Shown here piece after piece: positions 13,001 through 24,000 of a DNA stretch of 64,000 bases. The position numbers and the translations under genes are program-made. Position 1 is the first letter of the stretch; each line of letters opens with the position of its first letter. The stretch comes from Anisus vortex (taxonomy: Eukaryota; Mollusca; Gastropoda; Planorbidae). A model generated the notes under the pieces. It saw only the letters and a program-made list of their open reading frames with translations, had not been told where the DNA came from and did not search any database. Where the stretch lies: NCBI GenBank assembly GCA_949126835.1, contig OX421508.1, positions 16,824,398 through 16,888,397 of the forward strand. The letters run 5' to 3'.

Positions 13001-14118
13001 ATTTGTAGGGAGAGACAGAAAGCCAGATATATAGATAGATACATATATTTGTAGGGAGAGACAGAAAGTCAGATATATAGATAGATACATATATTTGTAG
13101 GGAGAGACAGAAAGTCAGATATATAGATAGATACATATATTTGTAGGAAGAAACAGAAAGCCATATATATAGATAGATACATATATTTGTAGGGAGAGAC
13201 AGAAAGTCAGATATATAGATAGATACATATATTTGTAGGGAGAGACAGAAAGCCAGATATATAGATAGATACATATATTTGTAGGGAGAGACAGAAAGTC
13301 AGATATATAGATAGATACATATATTTGTAGGGAGAGAGAGAAAGTCAGATATATAGATATATACATATATTTGTAGGGAGAGACAGAAAGTCAGATATAT
13401 AGATAGATACATATATTTGTAGGGAGAGACAGAAAGCCAGATATATAGATAGATACATATATTTGTAGGGAGAGACAGAAAGCCAGATATATAGATAGAT
13501 ACATATATTTGTAGGGAAAGACAGAAAGCCAGATATATATATATAGATGCATATATTTGCAGGGAGAGACAGAAAGCCAGATATATAGATAGATACATAT
13601 ATTTTTAGGGTAGAGACAGAAAGCCAGATATATAGATAGATACATATATTTTTAGGGTAGAGACAGAAAGCCAGATATATAGATAGATACATATATTTGT
13701 AGGGAGAGAAAGAAAGCCAGATATATAGATAGATACATATATTTGTAGGGAGAGACAGAAAGCCAGATATATAGATAGATACATATATTAGCAGGGAGAG
13801 ACAGAAAGCCAGATATATATAAAGATGCATATATTTGCAGGGAGAGACAGAAAGCCAGATATATATATATAGATACATATATTTGCAGGGAGAGACAGAA
13901 AGCCAGATGTATATATAGATACATATATCAGTAGGGAGAGACAGAAAGCCAGATATATAGATAGATACATATATTTGTAGAGAGAGACAGAAAGCCAGAT
14001 ATATAGATAGATACATATATTTGTAGGGAGAGACAGAAAGCCAGATATATAGATAGATACATATATTTGTAGGGAGAGACAGAAAGCCAAATATATAGAT
14101 AGATACATATATTTGTAG
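10055..14118. repeat. 46-bp satellite array, segment 1
   Basis: About 88 monomers. Each 46-bp unit has a GGGAGAGACAGAAAGCC block, a GATA/TA-rich block and an ATATTTGTA end. Variants include GTCAG for GCCAG, CATATATATATATAG expansions, and a monomer shortened by 15 bp at about 12595-12605. Several variant orders recur at other places in the array, so larger blocks have been duplicated. The minus strand has no stop codon in any of its three frames within the consensus unit. Long apparent ORFs here are therefore a by-product of the repeat. The segment ends at GTAG, where element A begins. Confidence 0.97.
14115..14118. other. Target-site duplication of element A, left copy (GTAG)
   Basis: GTAG directly precedes the LTR that begins TGTTACG. 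The same four bases follow the other LTR at 21010-21013. The site lies between ATATTT and GGAGAG of the satellite unit. Confidence 0.9.
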
Positions 14119-14792
14119 TGTTACGTCCACAATCCCCTTGTGGCCAGAGCTGTGTAGATCTTGCTGATAATTCTCGTTAGTCCTAGGGGAGACTTTAATT
14201 ATTAGTATTTATGTTTCAGTATTACACGAACTCTTCTTATAGTCCTGGGCGCAAATTCAGTATTTGTATTCCAACATTTCCTCTCTTGTAAATTATGGTA
14301 GTAGATAAATCTTATAGTAATGTATACAACACAATAGGATAGTAACTTGACAAAGAAGCTTCAGTGTAACTGTTGTTGATAGTTTATTTCAGGTGGTATG
14401 TCCAATATATACAATATATCTATTATGTACAGTTAGAATAAAATAGTGCAAACACAAACGTTCAAAGGAACATCTTTTGAAACTCTCTGTCTTTCAGACA
14501 AAACAAATCATTAAATACTATCCGAGTGGTGCAAGGGACAGACCCACTACCAGTAGGGGTGAAAATCATGGTATCATTACAAAACTCATAACAAAAACGA
14601 TAGGAACTTCCCCTATTAAATAATGAGTCGTTCCCAGACTCTGAGAATTTGAGATCAACACAGAATCCCAGCATTACCTAGAACCTTTCGTTTTCCTACT
14701 AAACGTCCTAATATCGCGTGTAGTAAGAAAAGAGAGAGAGAGGAGAATAAACATTGCGTGTTCCAATTCTTGGAAAAACAATATACATGACA
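14119..14792 (-). repeat. LTR of element A (3' LTR in coding orientation)
   Basis: On the minus strand it starts TGTCATG and ends CGTAACA. It contains an AATAAA signal on the minus strand at 14388-14383. A 70-codon minus-strand frame at 14462-14674 is identical in both LTRs, but I see no reason to call it a gene. Confidence 0.93.
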
Positions 14793-14803
14793 CGCCCCCA
14801 CCC
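14793..14803 (-). other. Polypurine tract of element A
   Basis: On the minus strand GGGTGGGGGCG directly precedes the 3' LTR, the usual position for the plus-strand primer of reverse transcription. Confidence 0.7.
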
Positions 14804-16037
14804 AATGAAAGAAATAATGTACCATAATTACCCAAGTAATACTCAACATGGTACATTTTTCGTACTTAACACTATCGTTTTAATAACCAACAATCAATGG
14901 AAGATTATTAGACAATTTAAGCAAACATGGCTCACTGGCACAACTAAATTATAAAAAGTGTCACTACCCAATGGTAATTGTGATTATAACGTGATGGACA
15001 AATATTTCACCGTTAGTATTAATATTAACTAGTGTCTCAACAAGTACAAATAATTCAAAAATATTCTAGTCATTCTTATTTTAACTATGTACAGTTGTGT
15101 GGATTTCCACCAAAATTTGCAAAAAGTCTTAATCTATTTAAACAAATATAACATTGCTCAAACTCTGTCAATTTTCAACAGTTTACTTCTAATATACAAA
15201 CCAAAAGATAAGTAATACATAACTCGAATCAAACTATAGGTTACTTCCCCTTTAAATTACAGTGTCAACTTGACATTAACAGGGTTCATACCTAAGATGA
15301 TGATACTTCCCCTTTTCTCAAATACGAGGAGAAAATACACTCTAGTTACGATTACTACAGTAATCTAAATATTAAAATGTAATCCACTATTATGCGTTTT
15401 TGGCAAATTTGAAAGTTTAATATAAAAGATTGTTCAGGGTTGAATGAGTGCACACCTTTAGGTACCTTTGTTTCCCTCCATTCCCGGATATATGGAATAT
15501 ATAACAACCTATATACAACATAGTGAATATCCACTAGTTTTTCCCATTCTATTACCATGACATAACAATTTAGCAATAGATTTCCAATATTATCTATTAA
15601 TTTATACCAATTGATATTACATCTCTTTCTAAGATAAAAATTGTACATATTATTATTTAGTTCCATTCATTAACTAAAATAAAAAACAAGATAATAAATC
15701 AATTAGCTTAAAGTTTCCCACTTAATTGCATGCAATGACCATTAACTTTCATCCATCCATATCAAGTAGATACATGCATATATATTTATTGCATAGTGCA
15801 TCACAATTTAAATGGAATTTCTTTTCCATAATAAAATGAATTGAATCAAATGAATTTAAAATATATCAGAACATCAATATTATACATGATTATAAAAATT
15901 ATTAATACTTTCAGAAGACTTGACTTCTGCATGATACAGGTATTCCATAATCAAAATTCAAACGAATGATAGGTTATCATGACACATTCTTAATGAATAA
16001 ATGAGATGATCTGAAAAAGTAGTATAGGGTTATTCAG
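14804..16037 (-). other. 3' untranslated region of element A
   Basis: About 1.2 kb between the end of the coding region and the 3' LTR. It holds only short frames, such as a 103-codon minus-strand frame at 15355-15666 with no recognisable domain. No envelope-like reading frame with signal peptide or fusion features is seen. Confidence 0.6.
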
Positions 16038-16096
16038 TCAATCATGTAGCACCCGAGATAGAGTATCAGCTATGACCTTGTCTCTATCTTGTCGAT
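16038..16096 (-). pseudogene. C-terminal remnant of RT-RNase H of element A
   Basis: In a frame different from the upstream polyprotein, this stretch encodes DRDKVIADTLSR and a short tail before TGA. It corresponds to the conserved pol C-terminus, which in element B reads NVIADYLSRL. Everything between the RT segment IIDKI and this motif is gone. The join shows short homology (AAGATAG/GACAAG), which suggests a deletion of about 1 kb. Confidence 0.75.
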
Positions 16097-19000
16097 GATA
16101 CGGGGAATGGGATACCAGTCGGTCTTTGTCAAATTACTTAATTTCCCAAGGTCTCTATAAAACTGCAGTGTGTGGTCGGCTTTTGGTACCATCACACAGG
16201 GTGTAGACCATTTGCTATAATATTTTCCTCCTATGTCATCTTCTAACATACACTTTACATCTAATTTAATATGCTCAGGTCTGATGGGGTCAAATGGATG
16301 CTGTTTAATAGACCTGGCACTATTGGTTAACACTACATCGTGCTCTATGACATGTGTCCTACTGGGAACATTTGTAAACATTGACTTATTTTCATGTACC
16401 AGCTCAATAATCTTCTCCTTATCTTCTACCGGAGGATGTTCTAGCCTTGTATCTAAACTCTTAAGGGCATCTGTATTATTAAGTTTACTTTCTGCTAACT
16501 TATATTCTATCCTAGATAAATCCGTCGGGACTCTAGCTAATGAAATCATGGGGACCTCCCGTGGTTTACTCTTTTCCCTGGAAACATAGGGCTTCAGTAA
16601 ATTAATATGGCATACCCTCTGTTTTTGTCTCCGGTCAGGAGTCTTTATCAAATAGATGACCTCGCCAAGCTTTGACTCTATCTCATAGGGTCCACTAAAC
16701 TTTGCACTTAAAGGCTGATTTTGCAAAGGTAGAAACACAAGAACTTTGTCACCTGGTGCAAAAGTTCTAGCTGTAGCTTTACGGTCATAGTTCTGTCTCA
16801 TACGCTCCTGCATCTGTGGAAAATGAATCTTCACATGGTTAAAAGCATGATAAAGCCTATTTTTAAATTTATCTACATATGACAAAAGTCCAATCGGTTC
16901 ACTGTCCGTTAGCCAAGTTTCATGTAGAAGTTTCAACGGACCTCTGACTGAGTGTCCATACACAAGTTCGAATGAGCTAAACCCCAGGGATTCCTGAGTG
17001 GCCTCCCTTGCAGCGAACAGTACATAAGGCACACCCTTATCCCAGTCTTTCTCGTTTTCATAACAGTACTTTTTAAGCATCGATTTTAATGTCTGATGAA
17101 ACCTTTCCAGAGCTCCCTGGCTCTCAGGATGATAGGCACTTGATAGCCTATGGCTTATCCCTAATTGTTCCATGACTTGTTTGAAAATGTTCGAAGTAAA
17201 GTTAGTCCCCTGGTCGGACTGTACTGTCTTCGGTAGGCCATAACGTGTGAAGAAATTTGTCAGGGCGTCTACCACCTTCACTGTTGTTATATTCCGCAAC
17301 GGAATGGCTTCCGGGAAGCGAGTGGATGAACACATGACTGTGAGCAGGTATTGAAAACCGGCTTTTGTTTTCGGCAACGGGCCCACGCAATCAATGAGTA
17401 TATGACTGAATGGTTCGTCGAACGCTGGTATCGGCTGGAGTGGAGCGACAGGAATTCGTTGGTTAGGACGTCCTACCATTTGGCATACATGGCAAGTCTT
17501 GCAGTATTGTTCGACATCTCTTCTCAGTCCTGGCCAGTAGAAGTAAGGGAGGATACGGTGGTGCGTTTTTCGGACTCCCATGTGACCAGCGAAAGGAAGA
17601 TCATGCGCCATACGCAGTATATCTTGACGATAGCACTTAGGTATTACAATCTGGTGAATACTGTCCCACTCGTTTGTACCTGAGTTGAGCGGTTTCGACT
17701 TTCTCATCAACACTTCATCTTTCATGTAGAAACATTCCGCCATTGCATCTGCAGTCTTTTCATCAACAGCTTTCATTCTGAGTTGCATTATTACTTCGTC
17801 ATTCAATTGTTCTTTCACCAATTTCTGCTTTGGTGACAAAATGTTATCGTTCTCGGTTGCATCACCAGTTGTTAGTTCAGCAAAGAACGTAGCACTTAAA
17901 TCGATGTCAGGTGTTTCTGTTATCACTGTTTCATTCGCATGTGTGTCTTCAGAACAGACAAACACATCTTTCGTTGCACTACACGGCGTAGCAGGAGTCT
18001 TTACCGACTTCTTTTTCTGCATTGCTCTTGTCAGTGCACATGTTGGGCGTTCATTGGCAGGACGTAGGTTTTTGTCCTCCGCCATCTTTGTCTCCAACAC
18101 TTTAACCATGGGCTCGACAGTGACTCTGCCGCCCATAATGTCATTTCCTAATATCATGGAAACGCCTTTGACGGGTAGTGCGCGCCACACTCCCACTACG
18201 ATGTTACCTGTAAAAATATCCGACTCGAGTTTTATTCTGTGCAGTGGAGCTTCCACAGCCTCCATACTAGCACCTCTCAGCACAACAGACTCACCGGTAC
18301 TGGTGGCATCCGTTAACGGCACACTGCCCTCCAGGATCACGCTGACAGCAGAACCCGTGTCACGTAATATCTGTATTTTCTTCTTGCTGAGTACATCGAC
18401 TTCTGTCGACACTGTCCCCTCGTAGACAAAGGGTCGAAAATCGGATAGGTCGTCCTCTTCCGGGACTTCAGGAACCATCTGTTCCTCACGGCCTTCTGAA
18501 AGCATAATAGATTGAGTACAGCTATTCTCTTTTACCTTAGATAGACTGTTCTCAAAAACCATCGACTCCACAACTATGGGCGATGCCGGCCGCATTTCTT
18601 TTGAGTTTCTTGACCCTGTGTTGCACACTTCTTCTGTCTGCTTGCTATCTTTCTGCACTCTTGCACAGTGTAGAATAGCACCTTGCTTCTTGGTAAGGAT
18701 CCAACAATCTTTCTTCATGTGGCCCTCTTTCTTGCAATTGAAACATACCACCTTTGCTTTATTTACATCTGTCTGCTTCCTGAAATGAACTAAGTTACTA
18801 TTATTATTTACACCACTGTTCTTATTATTGTTTTCACTTGTCTCTTTTGGTTTACTAGCCTCCTTGGGCTCTGGTTTGTGCACTTTGGGTTTGTCAGCAT
18901 AATATGGCTTTATGCTGGCGTGAATTATGGCATAGTTATCTGCCAATCTAGCAGCTTCATGCACATCTTCAACCCCTCGGTCTGAGATGTGGGTTTTAAT

Positions 19001-19801
19001 ATCCACTCGAATACAATCATTGAATTCCTCAAACAATATTAGGTTCTTGAGTTTATCAAACTCACTTACATTCTGTGACCTTAGCCACTGTTCTAACATT
19101 TTCTCCTTTTGTCTCAAAAAGTCTACATGAGTTTGATCATATGCCTTCTTTCTGTCTCTAAATAGCTTTCTATATTTTTCTGGTGTCAGGGAATAACTTT
19201 TTAGCACCCTATCTTTGATTACTTCATAGTCATTTATTTCCTCGGGTGTTAAACTCAACACTACGTCCAATGCTTTTCCTTTGTTGAGAGTTGACCTTAA
19301 CAATAAAGCCATCTTATCATCAGGGAACTGATAATCTACAGCTATCCTCTCAAAAAGCAAAAAGAAATCTTGAACATCTTCTTCTCTGAATATAGGCAAG
19401 TGTTGCTTCATTGCGCTAATATCCATACCATTGCTGTCCCTACGATGGTCAGGTCTATTCATGCGTGCCATCTCTATCCTTTCTCTGCTTTCAGTTTCTA
19501 TCCTAATTCTTTCATTTTCCCTTTCAGTTTCTATCCTAATTCTTTCATTTTCTTTCCTAAATCTTTCCAATTCCATTCTCTTCATAGCTAATTGGAATTT
19601 TAGGTTTTCACTCAACCCTTCATCTTCATCATTGTTTGATGATCTAGATGACATATTTCTTACCTCGTCTCCGTGGGCAATTACCTCGCCCCCACTGGGA
19701 GCTACATAACCTTCATTGATATCGTTCTGTCCCACTTCAACTACACTACCAGTGTTCATGGCATTCTGCCCGTTCAAACATGTCATAATTTCTTTGGTCA
19801 A
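16070..19801 (-). CDS. gag-pol: Gag-protease-integrase-(truncated RT) polyprotein of element A
   Basis: 1243 codons. Residues about 65-110 form a charged, coiled-coil-like segment. Residues about 120-295 form a capsid region resembling the SCAN domain. The CCHC knuckle (CFNC...C) starts at C353. The protease motif DTG starts at D481. The integrase zinc domain has H733 and H740, then a CKTCHVC cluster. The catalytic triad is D804, D863 and E899, with the D-X35-E spacing of retroviral-type integrases. A GPY/F module (FSGPYEI ... HINLLKPY) follows, then the first part of RT up to PIPRIIDKI, where the frame ends after four junk residues. The likely ancestral start is upstream at 19915, cut off by a stop (separate entry). 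Integrase before RT is the Gmr1 order. A full-length relative would carry about 400 more RT/RNase H residues. Confidence 0.9.
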   Translation of the reverse strand: MTKEIMTCLNGQNAMNTGSVVEVGQNDINEGYVAPSGGEVIAHGDEVRNMSSRSSNNDEDEGLSENLKFQLAMKRMELERFRKENERIRIETERENERIRIETESRERIEMARMNRPDHRRDSNGMDISAMKQHLPIFREEDVQDFFLLFERIAVDYQFPDDKMALLLRSTLNKGKALDVVLSLTPEEINDYEVIKDRVLKSYSLTPEKYRKLFRDRKKAYDQTHVDFLRQKEKMLEQWLRSQNVSEFDKLKNLILFEEFNDCIRVDIKTHISDRGVEDVHEAARLADNYAIIHASIKPYYADKPKVHKPEPKEASKPKETSENNNKNSGVNNNSNLVHFRKQTDVNKAKVVCFNCKKEGHMKKDCWILTKKQGAILHCARVQKDSKQTEEVCNTGSRNSKEMRPASPIVVESMVFENSLSKVKENSCTQSIMLSEGREEQMVPEVPEEDDLSDFRPFVYEGTVSTEVDVLSKKKIQILRDTGSAVSVILEGSVPLTDATSTGESVVLRGASMEAVEAPLHRIKLESDIFTGNIVVGVWRALPVKGVSMILGNDIMGGRVTVEPMVKVLETKMAEDKNLRPANERPTCALTRAMQKKKSVKTPATPCSATKDVFVCSEDTHANETVITETPDIDLSATFFAELTTGDATENDNILSPKQKLVKEQLNDEVIMQLRMKAVDEKTADAMAECFYMKDEVLMRKSKPLNSGTNEWDSIHQIVIPKCYRQDILRMAHDLPFAGHMGVRKTHHRILPYFYWPGLRRDVEQYCKTCHVCQMVGRPNQRIPVAPLQPIPAFDEPFSHILIDCVGPLPKTKAGFQYLLTVMCSSTRFPEAIPLRNITTVKVVDALTNFFTRYGLPKTVQSDQGTNFTSNIFKQVMEQLGISHRLSSAYHPESQGALERFHQTLKSMLKKYCYENEKDWDKGVPYVLFAAREATQESLGFSSFELVYGHSVRGPLKLLHETWLTDSEPIGLLSYVDKFKNRLYHAFNHVKIHFPQMQERMRQNYDRKATARTFAPGDKVLVFLPLQNQPLSAKFSGPYEIESKLGEVIYLIKTPDRRQKQRVCHINLLKPYVSREKSKPREVPMISLARVPTDLSRIEYKLAESKLNNTDALKSLDTRLEHPPVEDKEKIIELVHENKSMFTNVPSRTHVIEHDVVLTNSARSIKQHPFDPIRPEHIKLDVKCMLEDDIGGKYYSKWSTPCVMVPKADHTLQFYRDLGKLSNLTKTDWYPIPRIIDKIETRS

Positions 19802-19915
19802 ACGATTACGATTAGGTCTTGCCTGTCCTGCCTCAATCCCAAAGGACTCAGCTAATTCTTTTAGTTCAGCAAATTACATGGCATTAAGTTCCTCACTTGA
19901 TATATTCGAAGCCAT
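19802..19915 (-). pseudogene. Original N-terminus of Gag of element A, interrupted at codon 14
   Basis: An ATG at 19915-19913 is in frame with the polyprotein and 38 codons upstream of its current first ATG. Codon 14 is TAA (plus-strand bases 19874-19876). The residues after it (LKELAESFGIE) match the N-terminal helix of element B Gag (LKEIAEILKIE). The upstream ATG was therefore probably the real start and the stop is a later mutation. Confidence 0.75.
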
Positions 19916-20164
19916 AGTATAGCGTTCGAAATATTTGTGATAGTAGAGTAGTATATATTGTATAATAAAATATAAAGTTCCAACTTACGATTTGTCCAGA
20001 AATTTGCACAATATAATATTAAACACTTCGTGGAATCTTCACACTTCCCAAGGAATAAAAACGCAAACCAGTTCTCTCCTCTTTTTAAAAAGAATAGTTT
20101 CACAGTCCTGAAAACGAAACACAAATATGCCGCTCTCAGTACTACTAATGTCACAAAATATTTA

Positions 20165-20335
20165 TAGGTCAGGAAAAAATATAACTCAAATTTTCCAGAC
20201 GAGATCAACAAATTTTTTTCCAATCCTAGATCAAGAAAAGTAGAACTCAAATCTACCGAACGAGACCACCAAATCTTGTCAATCCTAGGTCAGGAAAAGT
20301 AGAACTCAAATATACCGGGCGAGACCACCAAATTT
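20165..20335. repeat. About 60-bp tandem repeat carrying the primer-binding site of element A
   Basis: Three imperfect copies lie directly inside the 5' LTR. Each contains AATCCTAG, a GTCAGGAAAAGTAGAACTC-like block and CGAGACCACCAAAT. On the minus strand the copy nearest the LTR holds a PBS-like TGGTGGTCTCGCCCGG (20315-20330) 5 bases from the LTR end. The second copy holds TGGTGGTCTCGTTCGG (20256-20271). The third is more diverged. The primer tRNA is not identified. Confidence 0.7.
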
Positions 20336-21009
20336 TGTTACGTCCACAATCCCCTTGTGGCCAGAGCTGTGTAGATCTTGCTGATAATTCTCGTTAGTCC
20401 TAGGGGAGACTTTAATTATTAGTATTTATGTTTCAGTATTACACGAACTCTTCTTATAGTCCTGGGCGCAAATTCAGTATTTGTATTCCAACATTTCCTC
20501 TCTTGTAAATTATGGTAGTAGATAAATCTTATAGTAATGTATACAACACAATAGGATAGTAACTTGACAAAGAAGCTTCAGTGTAACTGTTGTTGATAGT
20601 TTATTTCAGGTGGTATGTCCAATATATACAATATATCTATTATGTACAGTTAGAATAAAATAGTGCAAACACAAACGTTCAAAGGAACATCTTTTGAAAC
20701 TCTCTGTCTTTCAGACAAAACAAATCATTAAATACTATCCGAGTGGTGCAAGGGACAGACCCACTACCAGTAGGGGTGAAAATCATGGTATCATTACAAA
20801 ACTCATAACAAAAACGATAGGAACTTCCCCTATTAAATAATGAGTCGTTCCCAGACTCTGAGAATTTGAGATCAACACAGAATCCCAGCATTACCTAGAA
20901 CCTTTCGTTTTCCTACTAAACGTCCTAATATCGCGTGTAGTAAGAAAAGAGAGAGAGAGGAGAATAAACATTGCGTGTTCCAATTCTTGGAAAAACAATA
21001 TACATGACA
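20336..21009 (-). repeat. LTR of element A (5' LTR in coding orientation)
   Basis: 674 bp, same length as and with no visible difference from 14119-14792. It is followed by GTAG and then satellite. Confidence 0.93.
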
Positions 21010-24000
21010 GTAGGGAGAGACAGAAAGCCAGATATATAGATAGATACATATATTTATAGGTAGAGACAGAAAGCCAGATATATAGATAGATACATATATT
21101 TGTAGAGAGAGACAGAAAGCCAGATATATAGATGGATACATATATTTGTAGGGAGAGACAGAAAGCTATATATATAGATAGATACATATATTTGTAGGGA
21201 GAGACAGAAAGTCAGATATATAGATAGATACATATATTTGTAGGGAGAGACAGAAAGCCAGATACATAGATAGATACATATATTTGTAGGGAGAAACAGA
21301 AAGCCAGATATATAGATAGATACATATATGTGTAGGGAGAGACAAAAAGCCAGATATATAGATAGATACATATATGTGTATGGAGAGACAAAAAGCCAAA
21401 AATATAGATAGATACATATATTTGTAGGAAGAGACAGAAAGCCAGATATATAGATAGATACATAGATTTGTAGGGAGAGACAGAAAGCCAGATATATAGA
21501 TAGATACATATATTTGTAGGGAGAGACAGAAAGCCATATATATAGATAGATACATATATTTGTAGGGAGAGACAGAAAGTCAGATATATAGATAGATACA
21601 TATATTTGTAGGGAGAGACAGAAAGCCAGATACATAGATAGATACATATATTTGTAGGGAGAGACAGAAAGCCAGATATAGAGATGGATACATATATTTG
21701 TAGGGAGAGACAGAAAGCCAGATATAGAGATGGATACATATATTTGTAGGGAGAGACAGAAAGCCAGATATAGAGATAGATACATATATTTGTAGGGAGA
21801 GACAGAAAGCCAGATATATAGATAGATACATATATTTGTAGGGAGAGACAGAAAGCTAGATATATAGATAGATACATATATTTGTAGGGAGAGACAGAAA
21901 GCCAGATATATAGATAGATACATATATTTGTAGGGAGAGACAGAAAGCCAGGTATAGAGATGAATACATATATTTGTAGGGAGAGACAGAAAGTCAGATA
22001 TATAGATAGATACATATATTTGTAGGGAGAGACAGAAAGCCAGATATATAAATAGATACATATACTTGTAGGGAGAGACAAAAAGTCAGATATATAGATA
22101 GATACATATATTTGTAGGGAGAGACAGAAAGCCAGATATATAGATAGATACATATATTTGTAGGGAGAGACAGAAAGCCAGGTATAGAGATGAATACATA
22201 TATTTGTAGGGAGAGACAGAAATTTAGATATATAGATAGATACATATATTTGTAGGGAGAGACAGAAAGCCATATATATAGATAGATACATATATTTGTA
22301 GGGAGAGACAGAAAGTCAGATATATAGATAGATACATATATTTGTAGGGAGAGACAGAAAGCCAGATATATAGATAGATACATATATTTGTAGGGAGAGA
22401 AAGAAAGCCAGATATATAGATAGATACATATATTTGCAGGGAGAGACAGAAAGCCAGATATATATATAGATGCATATATTTGTAGGGAGAGACAGAAAGC
22501 CAGATATATATTTAGATACATATATTTGCAGGGAGAGACAGAAAGCCAGATATATAGATAGATACATATATGTGTAGGGAGAGACAGAAAGCCAGATATA
22601 TAGATAGATACATATATTTGTAGGGAGAGAGAAAGCCAGATATATAGAAAGATACATATATTTGTAGGGAGAGACAGAAAGCAAGATATATAGATAGATA
22701 CATATATTTGTAGAGAGAGATAGAAAGCCAGAGATATATATAGATACATATATTTGTAGGGAGAGACAAAAAGCCAGATATATAGATAGATACATATATT
22801 TGTAGGGAGAGACAGACAGTCAGATATATAGATAGATACATATATTTGTAGGGAGAGACAGAAAGCCAGATATATAGATAGATACATATATTTGTAGGGA
22901 GAGACAGAAAGCCAGATATAAAGATAGATACATATATGTGTAGGGAGAGACAGAAAGCCAGATATATAGATAGATACAAATATGTGTAGGGAGAGACAGA
23001 AAGCCAGATAAATAGATAGATACATATATTTGTAGGGAGAGACAGAAAGCCAGATATATAGATAGATACGTATATTTGTAGGGAGAGACAAAAAGCCAGA
23101 TATATAGATAGATACATATATTTGTAGGGAGAGACAGAAAGCCAGATATATAGATAGATAAATATATTTGTAGGGAGAGACAGAAAGCCAGATATATAGA
23201 TAGATACATATATTTGTAGGGAGAGACAGAAAGCCAGATATATAGATATATACATATATTTATAGGGAGAGACAGAAAGCCAGATATATAGATAGATACA
23301 TATATTTGTAGGGAGAGACAGAAAGCCAGATATATAGATACATACATATATTTGTAGGGAGAGACAGAAAGCCAGATATATAGATAGATACATATATTTG
23401 TAGGGAGAGACAGAAAGCCAGATATATAGATAGATACATATATTTGTAGAGAGAGACAGAAAGCCAGATATATAGATACATACATATATTTGTAGGGAGA
23501 GACAGAAAGCCAGATATATAGATAGATACATATATTTGTAGGGAGAGACAGAAAGCCAGATATAGAGATAGATACATATATTTTTTGGGAGAGACAGAAA
23601 GTCAGATATATAGATAGATACATATATTTGTAGGGAGAGACAGAAAGCCAGATATATAAATAGATACATATACTTGTAGGGAGAGACAAAAAGTCAGATA
23701 TATAGATTGATACCTATATTTGTAGGGAGAGACAGAAAGTCAGATATATAGATAGATACATATATTTGTAAGGAGAGACAGAATACCAGATAAAGAGATA
23801 GATACATATATTTGTAGGGAGAGACAGAAAGTCAGATATATAGATAGATACATATATTTGTAGGGAGAGACAGAAAGCCAGATATATAGATAGATACATA
23901 TATTTGTAGGGAGAGACAGAAAGTCAGATATATAGATAGATACACATATTTGTAGGGAGAGACAGAAAGCCAGATATATAGATAGATACATATATTTGTA

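Larger units (their letters stand above)
14119..21009 (-). mobile_element. Gmr1-like Ty3/gypsy LTR retrotransposon A, recent, internally deleted
   Basis: 6891 bp with two 674-bp LTRs (TG...CA), GTAG target duplications, a PBS-like site, a polypurine tract and a minus-strand polyprotein in the order Gag, protease, integrase, RT. The LTRs show no difference by eye, so the insertion is young. Most of RT and all but the last residues of the RNase H region are missing, and there is an early stop in Gag. This copy could move only with proteins supplied by another copy. It sits inside the 46-bp satellite. A paralogous uninterrupted version of the site lies at about 31653. Confidence 0.93.

Noticed and set aside
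14462..14674. 70-codon ORF present identically in both LTRs of element A
   Set aside because: Identity is expected from recent LTR duplication. No domain and no ORF of this type in LTRs of element B.
17351..18425. Plus-strand ORFs of 110 and 194 codons inside element A, and similar ones inside element B
   Set aside because: They are antisense shadows of the well-supported Gag-Pol frame.
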